From assembly GCA_949316235.1 (NCBI GenBank), contig OX438749.1, forward strand, positions 11,674,914-11,738,913: 64,000 nucleotides of DNA, written 5' to 3'. The notes under the pieces were generated by a model. It saw only the letters and a list, made by a program, of their open reading frames with translations. It did not search any database and was not told where the DNA came from. Origin of the DNA: Oegoconia quadripuncta (lineage: Eukaryota > Arthropoda > Insecta > Lepidoptera > Autostichidae). Within the stretch, counting starts at the first letter, position 1, and every line of letters starts with the position of its first letter. Shown here one piece after another: positions 46,301-56,215 of the stretch. The translations under genes and the position numbers were made by a program.

Positions 46301-49300
46301 TGTGGATACCAGATGGTTGATATACTACTACTTAAATACATTTTTTTGTAAATAAATAATTATTATAAATGAAAATGCCCGTATTCATCACACAAACACA
46401 TGCCCCTAGCGGGATTCGAACCCGCAACCTTTTGTAAATGTTCAACTTAAGTTTAATTTCCTGGATGGAACTTGCCCTCTGGAATACCCAGCAATTCCAG
46501 ACACTGAATCAGTGTTTTTATTTTATGTGGATAGTATTTGACTACACATTCCTGAAACAAAACCGTGTTTTGAAAAGGTCTGAGGTGCATCCCATCTACA
46601 AGGGTAGACATAAAGACTGTCAATAACTACAAGCCTATATCTGTACTTCCTGTAGAGTCTAAAATTCTGTAAAAGCTGCGCCTTTTTTGGGATAAATACC
46701 AAATTATACCAGACAATCAAAAAGACAATAGACGGCCTAGAAAACATGACTACTATACTAAAAGGTCGCCGGTTCGAATCCCGCTAAGACCATATATGTT
46801 TGTATGATGAAAACGTATCCTAGTTATGGATATTTTCATATTAGAACCCATACTGTCCCACTGCTGGGCAAAGGGCTCCATTTTCCTTCTCCACGGCACA
46901 TCTCTCTGTCTCGGGCTTCCTCTCTGTCCCAGGCTTCATCAGACCTGTTGAATAATATGTACATATTAAAACAATTTGTGTAGTAGGTATATCAACCATT
47001 TAGTCTCCATAATACAAGCCTAGTTGCTTAGTGTGGAACAAGATGGCGCTGTGTGTCGAAGGGTTTTTATTATTGTATATTTATTTATTAATAAATTTTT
47101 GGAAAACCTACTGAGAACGCAGTTAAATAGTCTAAATGCTGATGCAGTTTTCTGGATTTTTCAAATGTGTTTGACACAGTCTCTTTTCCGTTATTCGAGA
47201 GGATGGAGTGAACCTCATTCACTCACCCTCGTGAGTGAGGGTTTGGCACTGGAAATATTCAGAGACTCTCTAAATAAGGGTTGGGAGTTGCACCCGTAGC
47301 GATGATCAACTATGCTACGGCATGCCAGAGGGTAGCTATTATTACATATTGGGTTCAACTTTCTTTACTATATGCTATTTATGCAAACTCTCCTTATGGA
47401 TAGTATGTATCATGTCAATTTTTATAAATTGTCATGATACGGCTCTTATCGTCCATGGTGATTCCTAGGAGCATGCTCGTACAAACGCTAAAGAAGTTCT
47501 CGGTAGAGTCACTACCTATTGGTTACCGACGTACTTATCTTAAATCTTACTAAACCATTTAAATCATTTATTTCCACACACAGAAAAAAAAACCACAACA
47601 ACATACAAGAAACCAAAACAGAGGTGACTATGACTAGAACTAAAACTCATTATATCACCATCTTACTTACTCAATCCACACTACCACCCAAGAGCACTTT
47701 CAATATACTCCCTTGGACAGCCATGTGAACCAGTCATGGGCGAGGCTTATATTCATCGCTAGGTTTATATGGGCTGTTCGGTGATGATGGTAAATTGGTG
47801 ACAATATAAATAGGCAGCTATCTGTCTACGATACACATATTTTTTCGTACGATTGTTTTCTCTTGTTCAAACCACAAATATTTTTAATGCACCCAAATTA
47901 CTCATATCAAAAAATTGCTGCTTTATTTCAGGAGTACAAAGTTGGTGAGAACAATTTGCTTTTATGGAATGAATCATCCCTCATTAACTGGGTTCTAGAA
48001 AATTTTAATCAACCAGTAGCGAGGATCGTACCGTTGTGGAAGAAATCATTTAGTTTTGAAAGATATGCTGATGGAAATCCAATATTAATGTTGTTCACAC
48101 CTCTCAATCCTTTGTATGAACAACTACCATCGTATTTTTTAGTAAGTTCGTCAAAAGAAATTAATAAGATTATATAAGTAGAGAACAGACTTTTAAATTG
48201 TGTTTTGTTTGTAGATGCGCGAAGTGGCATTAGAATACTATAATTGTCGAAACAACAAAACCAGCCAATGGATTTCTGAGTTAATGAAACTACAACAAAT
48301 TCAAAGGTATCTTTATCAACGGAAAGATTTTACAAAATTTTGTCAGGAATACAAGTTCAAGAAAGCCCCTTTAAAACCAAATCGCTACTACAAAAAGGAA
48401 GTCATATCTCACAACAATAAATACCCTTGGAGCAATACAACACAAAAGAGTCAGAAGAATGGACTCTTTAATTTTCTTGTTAAAAGAGGGCTCGCTATTA
48501 CAAAGGTCATGGAAAGTACAGATAATAATTCAGAGCTACTATCGTCTTTGGGCTTGCTGCAAGAATGTAGGTCGAGCGTTTTGCCAGCCGAGAAGAGTTT
48601 CTATGACAATTACCAGCAGTGCCAGTCTTATGAAAAGTTTATTGAATTTGAACAGGATATTGAAACATATCGAAGAGAGTAAGTAAACAACCGGCGCGCG
48701 TTCAATTATTTGCATCCTTTTTTTCACCATGTACCTCAATAAATCGATACGAATAACATTGTTCATTAAAAAAGTATTAGTTTTGTCTAAAGTGACACCT
48801 TTTGATCTGGATTCATAATCAAGACAGCTTCGTTACCTTTCTATAGATTTATTGTTATTTGTATTTACATTTTTTTTTCTCGATTCAGTACAGAAACATC
48901 GATGCTTCCCTTCGAAGATGATCCGTTGTCGCCTGAAAATCTCATTCAAGATAATGTGAAACATTTTTGTAAGCTGATGAGATTTGCGAACAAATGGGGC
49001 CCCATCGTGGTGCCAGGGAAAATAGACAATGGAAATGTAACGCATGTACGCGGCCTCGCGTGTGCTAAGAATTTCAGTCTAAATATGATAGCTGTAGACA
49101 GTGTCCACAATCACCACTTCGCCGAGTCTCTTGGTATAGATATCATGAATAAGAAAGATAAGACTGCTGTCGTTATTCTAGATAGTAAGGTAAATTAATA
49201 ATAATAAGTATAATCTTTTTTAACATTATAATGTAGAATTTATTCATAATGTAGAAGTAAAAAGAAAGGAACGAGATGGAATGGAAAACCAGGACCAGGT

Positions 49301-52300
49301 AGAACACATTATAATATTACGTTCTACGTCGCTGCCCTGTCACCGGCGCCCAGTATAATGTAGTAGCTATGTATTAGGCGCGTCGACAGTACTTTGAAGA
49401 ACTGACTGCTCTACCATCCTATATCTCGCCAGTGTTGGGTCTACATTCTAAATTGTCATGTGATATTGAGAACTTCTCCTTTTTATTAATTCAACAGTTA
49501 CTTTTCATCAAAACCGGATCAAATGGAGCAACAAAATCCAAACATCAACTCTTTGAATAGAATATGTACGAGATTTTTCATTACGTTTCAGCATGAAAGT
49601 CAATATGTGCTATCTGCAGAATACAGTGCCAAAAACTTGAGGGATTTTATTTACAACTTCACGTATAAGGATTTGAAGCGCTCTCTACGCACACACGTAG
49701 AGGACGCCGCACATACGCACTATTTCGGCTCCGAGGCTAAACCGCAGAGCAACGATTCCGACATCCAAATAATCGATCTCACCACGCGGACATTTAAGAG
49801 ATTTGTCAGGACACCTGGGATGGTAACGTAGCATTTTTTATTTGCTGTACAACTCGAATACTTAATATTTTGTGTTAAATTAGTACTTTCTTCAGTCGAC
49901 CACACAGTAATTTTTCTTTCTTGGTTGTCAATTGATGATGATTATAATTAATTACATGACTCGTCGTAAGACGATTGCATAGCAGAATGTTTTACTCGTT
50001 AGCAAAATTATTTCGCCGCCACTGTTCGCCAAAGAATCCTCCCACGCTCTTTATTCAATATTCCACCTACGCGTTCAATTATTTATTACTGTTACCATCT
50101 TGTTGGTATTGAATGAAATTCATGATGAGAGTGATGACCTCAATTAGATCTTATGTTAAATGAAGATGAGGCCGAAGTTGGACGCACGCTCACCCGGAAT
50201 CCCCAACTTATTTGGGCTGAGCTGTAAAGCAACAATGTTATCAACTGCGACCTCCGATTTACCTTATGTTGTTTACTTCAGGGCTTGAAACCGGAAGGTG
50301 TTCGATACTTAATGTAATTTTTTTTTTTCATAGCTTATCTTTTTATTAACTTGTGCCGCTAGATGCGGGCAGCGCAGGACCGATCGTTGTGGATATCTTT
50401 GGGGGAGGCATTTGTCCAGCAGTAGACGTCTTTCGGCTAATATGATGATGATGATGAAACTTATTGTAAGAGCTATGCTAAACGTAGTTCTATAAATCAA
50501 TCTTTAGGAATAATATTCGTCTCTGGATTATCGTGCACTCGACTTTTCACTGTGGGGTCTAGGTAATTTACATGGGAGAAGTATCTTCGAAAATAAATAT
50601 TAACCCGTTTCAAGCTCTGGTTTACAATGAGCCATGTAGACGGTGAAAATACTTTTCTAGTTTCTTCCCGAATTTACTTATATATTTCTGTATTACTTTC
50701 TGTATTAAAGAAAATCGGCACAGGTACATAATGGATTGTTAAATTTTCATGGTTTGTCGGCAGGTAACTATAGTAGCGGTATGCGGGGGCAGTTGCAACG
50801 CTCACACGACCCGCTCAGTGTCGGAGGCGGCTCGTTTGCTGGTCACTTGCGGCGTCCAGACGCGTATTGCACGCATCGACGCGCTACGACATGACCTGCC
50901 CTGGCATTACACGGCCACTACATATCCTGCCGTGCTTGTATTCGTAGCCAATCGGTAAATGTCTTATCTTCGTATAGTCATAGGGCCGTATTGATAAATC
51001 GATCTTGAGATTGAGGTCGCGTCTCAATACAATTTTTTTTGATAATGTTTTAATATGCAACAGGTTCTCAAGCGTCAACTTAAAGTGATCTCAATCTTGA
51101 GAACGGTTTATTAATACGGGCTTTAGTAATAACCACGGAGTAAAAACAAAGAGAAGGCGCTCTAAATTCATTTTATTATGCGAGCGATGTGTCCGTGCTA
51201 TGGAGCCGTGACATTTATCGTTGAATAGGAAATGGACTTTGTGCAATGTGTTTTTAATTAATAAAATTCCTTGAAAGGTGGACCAAAATGCCCATTTGAG
51301 GATCTACCCTGCCATAAACACTTTTACTAGAAAAACACACTACTTCATCGTTTGCAGTTAGTTCCAGAGTATTTAATTTTCGCAATCTCATCACAACTCG
51401 TGTGAACCCGAAAAGCAAAGCATTTAAAATAGGTAACTGACGCCTCCTATGATAATGTTACGAGCTTATTTGGCAAAACGGGATACAGTCTAGTAGTATA
51501 AACCGTCTCCTCTTTGTTTTCACCCAACTGCGCCAGGAAGGAGGGTATTTTTGGATGTATGTAGATTTCTATATTACATCCTGTAGCCTAAACGCCTTGA
51601 CAAATTTTGAAGTGCAAGGTGTCGTTAGATTGATGAATTTTGGTATTAAAATAATATATTTGATTGCACCATGGTAATAATACTCCCAGTATATGAGACG
51701 ACGCGATTCTTTACTAGAGACTTGCATCGTTTAGATACTAGATATCGCTTGTATTCGTGGCCAATCGGTAGATAAGGTTTATGGAAACCAAACAGCAACA
51801 CATAAACATTATCTCTCTTCAATTTAAGAGCTACGAGTATGCTCTTGTCGGGGGAGTCTATTCCACATTTCTCTACATTCCGCCTTTTCTTTGACTTCCT
51901 GATACGACACAGCATTTACTTTGTCGTTTACTTGAAAGTGGAGGAGAGAGGAAGGTCTAGAAGAACATACATGGTACATAAGTATTGCCGTACTAACATA
52001 AAAACTTGTACACGATACCTACTGTGGACAAAATTACTTACGTCGGCGATATCTACAGACTTTGTAATATCTACAATATATTGACGACGCGCATCTGATG
52101 TGTTGATTTTTGTGAGCGATATGCTGTAGATAACAGTAATATCATCTAGAGTATTTTATTGCACTTCTTAAAATAAAGGGACAAAGGAAAAGTACCTTAA
52201 ATAATGAGATTAGCAAATGACAACCCCGTGTTATTTATACCAGATAAGAAACTGCATTTATGGAATTTTAGCTTAACTGAGTGCTATGTGGTTTCGGCAC

Positions 52301-55300
52301 TCAAATAGAATATAACCAACCCGTCCCGTGGGTGTAGTAAAAGGCGACTAAGGGACTTCCCACCAAAAAACATTTGTAGATTTGCACGTTTAAAGTTTCA
52401 TTAGAATAGGTTTATTCATTTCGAAAAATTGGATTTGAAAGTATGTATGATCGTACGTTTATCCGTTTAGAGCGTTCTCTTAAACAATGTTTTTCGCCGT
52501 TTCTTTTCGTAAAAATTCTCGGCTTAGGTAAGGTACATACATACATAACTTCACGACCTTTATCCCAAATGGGGTGACAGTGGCGTGAAAGGCAGTGCCT
52601 ACCCTAGCAAATTGCAATTGATAGCTGATTCATACTGATATGTGTACAAAAATATATAGGACTAAGTTATTATTTTGTAGTTATATTTTTTCTCATTTAA
52701 TAGCAAATTTTATTCTGCCTACCCTGTGACAAAACGCTATGCACGCCACTTGTCAGAGATATCCGAAACAAGAGTGTTTGGGTGTTCCAAAAATTAAGAG
52801 TTTAATGATTGAAACAACGTCCACGGTTCACCTTATGAAATATACAGAAAGGCACACGTGACAGGAGGTGAGCTCATCGCCGTTGAAGCGTGCAAATCTA
52901 CAGATGTTTTTTGGTGGAAGTCCCTTAGTCGCCTTTACGACACCCACGGGAAGAGACGGGTTGGTTATATTCTATTTGAGTGCCGAAAACACACAGTACT
53001 TCAAAATTATGTTAATATTTAATAATGTTCAAAATAATACTAGGGTGGCGCCATCGGCGCTTCTCATGTGTTTTTTTCTGAATGATGATGAATCTCATAT
53101 TATTAGTATTCCAGATGAGTTTTTTTACCGTAAGAAAAAACAGGGCATATTAGGTAATTGAAATAGAAGTTATTGGCATAGGTAGTTCAATTATTTTTTT
53201 TCACAATTATCATCGACCCACGCACTTGCTGGAGATTGATGTGCGACTGGCGGGATTCCTAGAGTTCCTATCATGCGAAATATGTACAATAGGCTACAAA
53301 CGCGACCGTCAATTGCCACAGCGTTTTATTATATTTTATGGTTTTGAGAAAAAAAAATTAAACTACCTATGCCAATACTTTCTATTTCACTTACCTAATA
53401 TTTCTTTTCCTTACGGTAAAAAATCTCATCGAGTATAATCTGTTGGCTAACCTAAAAAAAAAATAACTTAAATATCGATATAGAGTCGCCTTCGACTTGC
53501 CAAATTGCCAAGTGCCGAAATCAGTTAAACGTAGTGTTATTTGCAGCGGCGGCGAGGCCGATAGCCGCGTGTATCCGCCCGGCTCGAGGCTGACGGGGAG
53601 CGGGCTCGTGGCGCTGGCGCTCCGCTCGCTCGGCTCGCCTCACCACATGCGCATTAGACTGGCGTTGTGTGCCCGGCCACAGGTAACACATGCTCCTAAA
53701 CATTAGCACAGCGTAACATCTATATTGGTGTCGATTCGGTTGTACACCAACTAAACTAAGATAAAACCAGTTTCAAAGTAATTTGTATACGTCCAATCTG
53801 CTGTTTTCTAACTAACCCTATGGTTGACTGGAAGAAATCCCTCTTTGGGATAAGTCCGCCGTTGTACTCAATTTATGTATCAATGCAAAATTAATGTATT
53901 GCCTTTTTGTACAATAAAGCGTTTACAAACAAACAAACAAACAAACTGTCTCTTTCTCCCTGGAACAGTACGATTCGACGGCATCACTCCAAAACTGGTT
54001 TTAGTTTAGTTTAGTTGGTGTACATCCGAATCGACAACATTGTCCTTACAGATCCCGTAACACCGTATTGCTACTATTAGTGGTAGCTTGTATCTTTACC
54101 CTTAGGTTTGTCTGTTAGCGATAAGGCCACCTTTTTGTGCGATAAATGATATACGCTGTAATCTTTATGTGTTTGTTAATTGTGCAATAAAGAGTATTTG
54201 ATTTGATCCCGGCTCCTCATCTAGGATCGATAGTGGTACTCGCCACGGAGTCTACTAAAGATAGGCGGTGTCCTACGTGACTCTATTGATACATTGGACC
54301 CCAGTCTATTTAAAGAAAGTAATGGGCTGTGTAAGTAGGAAAATAAGATTCCCATTTCCCCCTCCGCAAATGAGAGTGTCAATGAAATGCAAAACGGCAG
54401 TAAGGCCAACTCTATGGGGAAGTCGAGTGAAGCTCGCCCCTCTGTTTTCGTATACATCAAGGAACGCATCTAGATACAGTGAGCGTGGCGGTAGAAGGCT
54501 ACCGCGAGTAATAATGCCAATTATAAAAATAGCAGAAACGCTTGAAAGTTCGGAAATTATGACGTTTCGACACCAGGCCGCCTATATTGTCCTTACAGTG
54601 GGAAGACTTCAGTTTCAGCAGTCGTACCATAATCAGCATCACAGCCACAGGACGTCTAATGTTGAAATTAGGTCTCCCACATGGAATTCCAGAGTGACCG
54701 GTTGGAAGCAGGCTGCATTCAGCGACTTCATCAGGTCGTCTGCCCACCTTGTGAGTGGACGGTCTACACTGCGTTGGCCGGTGGTCTCCACTCGAGAATT
54801 TTAATTCCCCACCGGCCATCAGGTCTTCAAGCTATGTGCCCTGCCCACTGCCACTTCAGCTTGCCAATCCACTGGATATGTCAGTGACCTTCGTTTGTCT
54901 ACGGATTTCTTCATTCCTGTTGCGAGAGACAGCACTCGTTACCATGTAAAAAAAAAAATTTGGTACCACGTAAGCGCCTCTCGAACTCATTGAACGCAAG
55001 CAAGCTAAACGCCAAGTATTAGGGGTCGAACTTTTTGTTTTCTTAAATTCTTTATCACGGTGAATTGCATGACATTTGGTACCTACACAGATAGAATGGG
55101 CCCTGTAAATTAAACTTAGGATAAATGTTATCCCGATAAAGTGAGTAAAAATTACATACTCATAAATGAAGGCTTATTGATTTGTTTTAAGGGTGGGTTG
55201 CTCCTGTAGTTAAGGTCGAAAGTTTTGGAAGGTTGTAAATCTCATGGACAGTAGTAGTAGTCATTCAATTTCCATTAGGTGAGCTGCTTGCTCGTTCATT

Positions 55301-55724
55301 ATACTTGTCCATAACAGGAAATTCGTGGAGCCATTTTCTCTCAATGATCTTAATTGTCTCAAGGCTACTTTTATTACTCGACAAGAGTTCGATGAATACT
55401 AATAATTGTGTTTTATTGCAGGCAACAATGGAAAAAAGGACATGTTTGAAAAACTTAAAGGAACATATAACGACAGTTATAGATAGAAATCTCAAGTACT
55501 GGCGCAGAACCGATGACAAAGCGCTGAAGGATGCACTTCTGAAAAGACTGCAACACATACATCGGGTATCTTTAGACTTAAGCGTCATGCATATAACTGA
55601 TCTCAGCGAGAGTAGTAAAAAACAAAAGTCTTTGTTAAATTCCCTTAGTATATTATACAAAAATTGGGATACTGATGTCTCAATATTAAAAGAAAATATT
55701 TCTTTAACGGTAACGAGAAGTTGA
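40382..55724 (+). CDS. TXNDC11: Thioredoxin domain-containing protein 11
   Basis: ER membrane protein of the PDI/thioredoxin superfamily; in vertebrates linked to dual oxidase maturation and ER-associated degradation. Twelve exons join in frame: 40382-40590, 41023-41233, 41911-42034, 45760-45866, 45944-46141, 47932-48141, 48215-48678, 48889-49189, 49592-49822, 50764-50954, 53547-53682 and 55422-55724, giving 894 aa. A signal-anchor segment lies at residues 49-66. The first thioredoxin-like region starts in exon 2 (YYAPWDAES, 115-123). Family marks include HFSAINCWNPG, the VALEYYNC segment of exon 7, and the exon 10 domain with IARIDALRHDLPWHY and the cis-Pro stretch YPAVLVF. The two canonical CxxC sites are not kept: the first has PWDAES, the second CGGSC (692-696). 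The C-terminal exon is Lys/Leu-rich and helical. The donor of exon 5 (GTGCTT) is weak; the other joins look normal. Confidence 0.88.
40905..40950 (-). repeat. SINE 3' fragment (TXNDC11 intron 1)
   Basis: GGGACACTTACACCAATCAT and TAGTTCCAAACTAAGCAAAG match the inverted SINE copies at 59655-59897 and 63138-63364. Only the 3' end is present. Confidence 0.5.
42200..42518 (-). repeat. tRNA-derived SINE with RTE-like 3' tail (TXNDC11 intron 3)
   Basis: Read on the minus strand: a tRNA-like head (GGTCCGGGTTCGATTTCTAG), a body, and a 3' end CCCAGCAGTGGGATGTTTAT followed by GGGCTGATGATGATG. The same end type is found on RTE-like LINE tails (50350-50458), which suggests the SINE is copied by the RTE machinery. 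Confidence 0.7.
44268..44514 (+). repeat. Helitron-like dispersed repeat, copy 2 (TXNDC11 intron 3)
   Basis: Starts ATCTAACTAATATTATAAAT, has GCGAAAGTTTGGATGTTTG and GATGAAATTTGGTATATAGG, and ends GGGCGGAAAGTTAGT. This is the most complete copy in the window. Confidence 0.6.
46225..46432 (-). repeat. tRNA-derived SINE, inverted (TXNDC11 intron 5)
   Basis: Minus-strand copy of the family at 23405-23645: AGCGCCATCTAGTTCCACAG at the 3' edge and CCCCTAGCGGGATTCGAACC (antisense B-box) at the head side. Confidence 0.65.
46540..46690 (+). mobile_element. Jockey/CR1-like LINE RT fragment (TXNDC11 intron 5)
   Basis: The plus-strand reading gives RSEVHPIYKG and, after a frame change, an NNYKPISVLP-like stretch. 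This is the start of the RT domain in many non-LTR elements. It is very short and broken. Confidence 0.55.
46740..47055 (+). repeat. tRNA-derived SINE with internal insertion (TXNDC11 intron 5)
   Basis: Begins with a tRNA-like segment (GGTTCGAATCCCGCTAAGAC), ATGTTTGTATGATGAAAACG, and resumes at 46970-47055 with the ATATCAACCATTTAGTCTCC body and GATGGCGCTGTG end. In between is unrelated sequence. Confidence 0.5.
50350..50458 (+). repeat. RTE-type LINE 3' end (TXNDC11 intron 9)
   Basis: In one frame it reads like the C-terminal end of RTE-type ORFs (MRAAQDRSLW and LGEAFVQQ), then GGCTAATATGATGATGATGA. The strand is plus. Confidence 0.6.
50983..51124. repeat. Small MITE (TXNDC11 intron 10)
   Basis: The ends GGGCCGTATTGATAAATCG and its imperfect inverse near 51090-51120 (TTATTAATACGGGC) enclose a 142-bp foldback. 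It starts about 30 bp after exon 10. Confidence 0.6.
51520..51630 (+). repeat. Dispersed repeat related to 25070-25580
   Basis: Shares ACCCAACTGCGCCAGGAAGG and CTGTAGCCTAAACGCCTTGA with the outer parts of the interrupted copy in nudE intron 5. Confidence 0.45.
52290..52990. repeat. Foldback element with ~110-bp inverted ends (TXNDC11 intron 10)
   Basis: About 52290-52400 and 52880-52990 are inverted copies of each other, sharing TTTCGGCACTCAAATAGAAT, AAGGCGACTAAGGGACTTCC and GTAGATTTGCACG. The 480-bp centre has no coding capacity. Confidence 0.65.
53112..53432. repeat. MITE with ~90-bp inverted ends (TXNDC11 intron 10)
   Basis: The left end (GATGAG, TTTACCGTAAG, TATTGGCATAGGTAGTTCAA) is mirrored at 53345-53432. 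The centre is unrelated and non-coding. Confidence 0.65.
53435..53510 (-). repeat. ~75-bp repeat, inverted partner of 56344-56420
   Basis: Contains ATAATCTGTTGGCTAACCTA and AGAGTCGCCTTCGACTTGCC. It ends 36 bp before exon 11 of TXNDC11. Confidence 0.6.
53728..54046. repeat. Foldback element with GTACACCAACTAAACTAA ends (TXNDC11 intron 11)
   Basis: TCGATTCGGTTGTACACCAA with AACCAGTTT at 53731-53785 is inverted at 53985-54041. A related end lies at about 34400-34510 upstream of nudE. Confidence 0.6.
54560..54945 (-). mobile_element. RTE-type LINE 3' part (TXNDC11 intron 11)
   Basis: Antisense LINE C-terminus. Shared words with the other fragments are CATTCAGCGACTTCATCAGG, GTGAGTGGACGGTCTACACT and CACTTCAGCTTGCC. 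The minus-strand reading includes the RNEEIRR-like stretch seen in RTE-type ORFs. Confidence 0.55.
55030..55150 (+). repeat. Helitron-like repeat, fragment (TXNDC11 intron 11)
   Basis: TTATCACGGTGAATTGCATG, CATTTGGTACC and CCCGATAAAGTGAGTAAA match the middle of the copies at 7738 and 44268. Both ends are lost. Confidence 0.4.
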
Positions 55725-56167
55725 TATTAAATGTATTTTGTATATAGTGTAAATTTGCTCATTTTATATTTATCTAAGAGTATGTTGTTTATTTTTAGAG
55801 ATTACAGTGTTATTAAAAATTTGACAAGACGTAATTTATTTGGTTTTTTTTAGAGTCCACGATACGTTGTAAAAGCAGGGAGCCGTGGAGGTTTGTAAAG
55901 GGGAGAGTAGTACTGGGAGTGTTTACATTTTGTTTGATTTATCTCGAGCTTGGCATTAGCAATCTTATTTGGTAAAATTAGTATTCTGGTAAAAAAATAC
56001 TGTCATTCTGCGATAAGCACGACTCCCTTTCTGTACATATTTTCGTGATATAGCTTCTTTGAGAAAAAGTAACGAATTGATGTATGGTTTGGGTGTCGCC
56101 GGAGTATTTTTAAAAAAACAATAATTATAAAATTTACTATCCTGAACAGTGTTGTAATTTCTAAAGA

Positions 56168-56173
56168 AATAAA
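56168..56173 (+). promoter_or_regulatory. TXNDC11 poly(A) signal
   Basis: First AATAAA after the TXNDC11 stop codon, about 440 bp downstream. Cleavage would fall around 56185-56205. Confidence 0.6.
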
Positions 56174-56196
56174 ACAATTTGAAATCTATAAATTAC

Positions 56197-56202
56197 TTTA
56201 TT
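56197..56202 (-). promoter_or_regulatory. Carboxypeptidase poly(A) signal
   Basis: AATAAA on the minus strand, 14 nt beyond the carboxypeptidase stop (56218-56216). Cleavage would fall at about 56170-56187, inside the expected TXNDC11 3' end. Confidence 0.6.
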
Positions 56203-56215
56203 ATCAAGCAAATTA

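Noticed and set aside
54268..54804. 178-codon plus-strand frame in TXNDC11 intron 11
   Set aside because: Its 3' half is the antisense of an RTE LINE end and the 5' half has no recognisable features.
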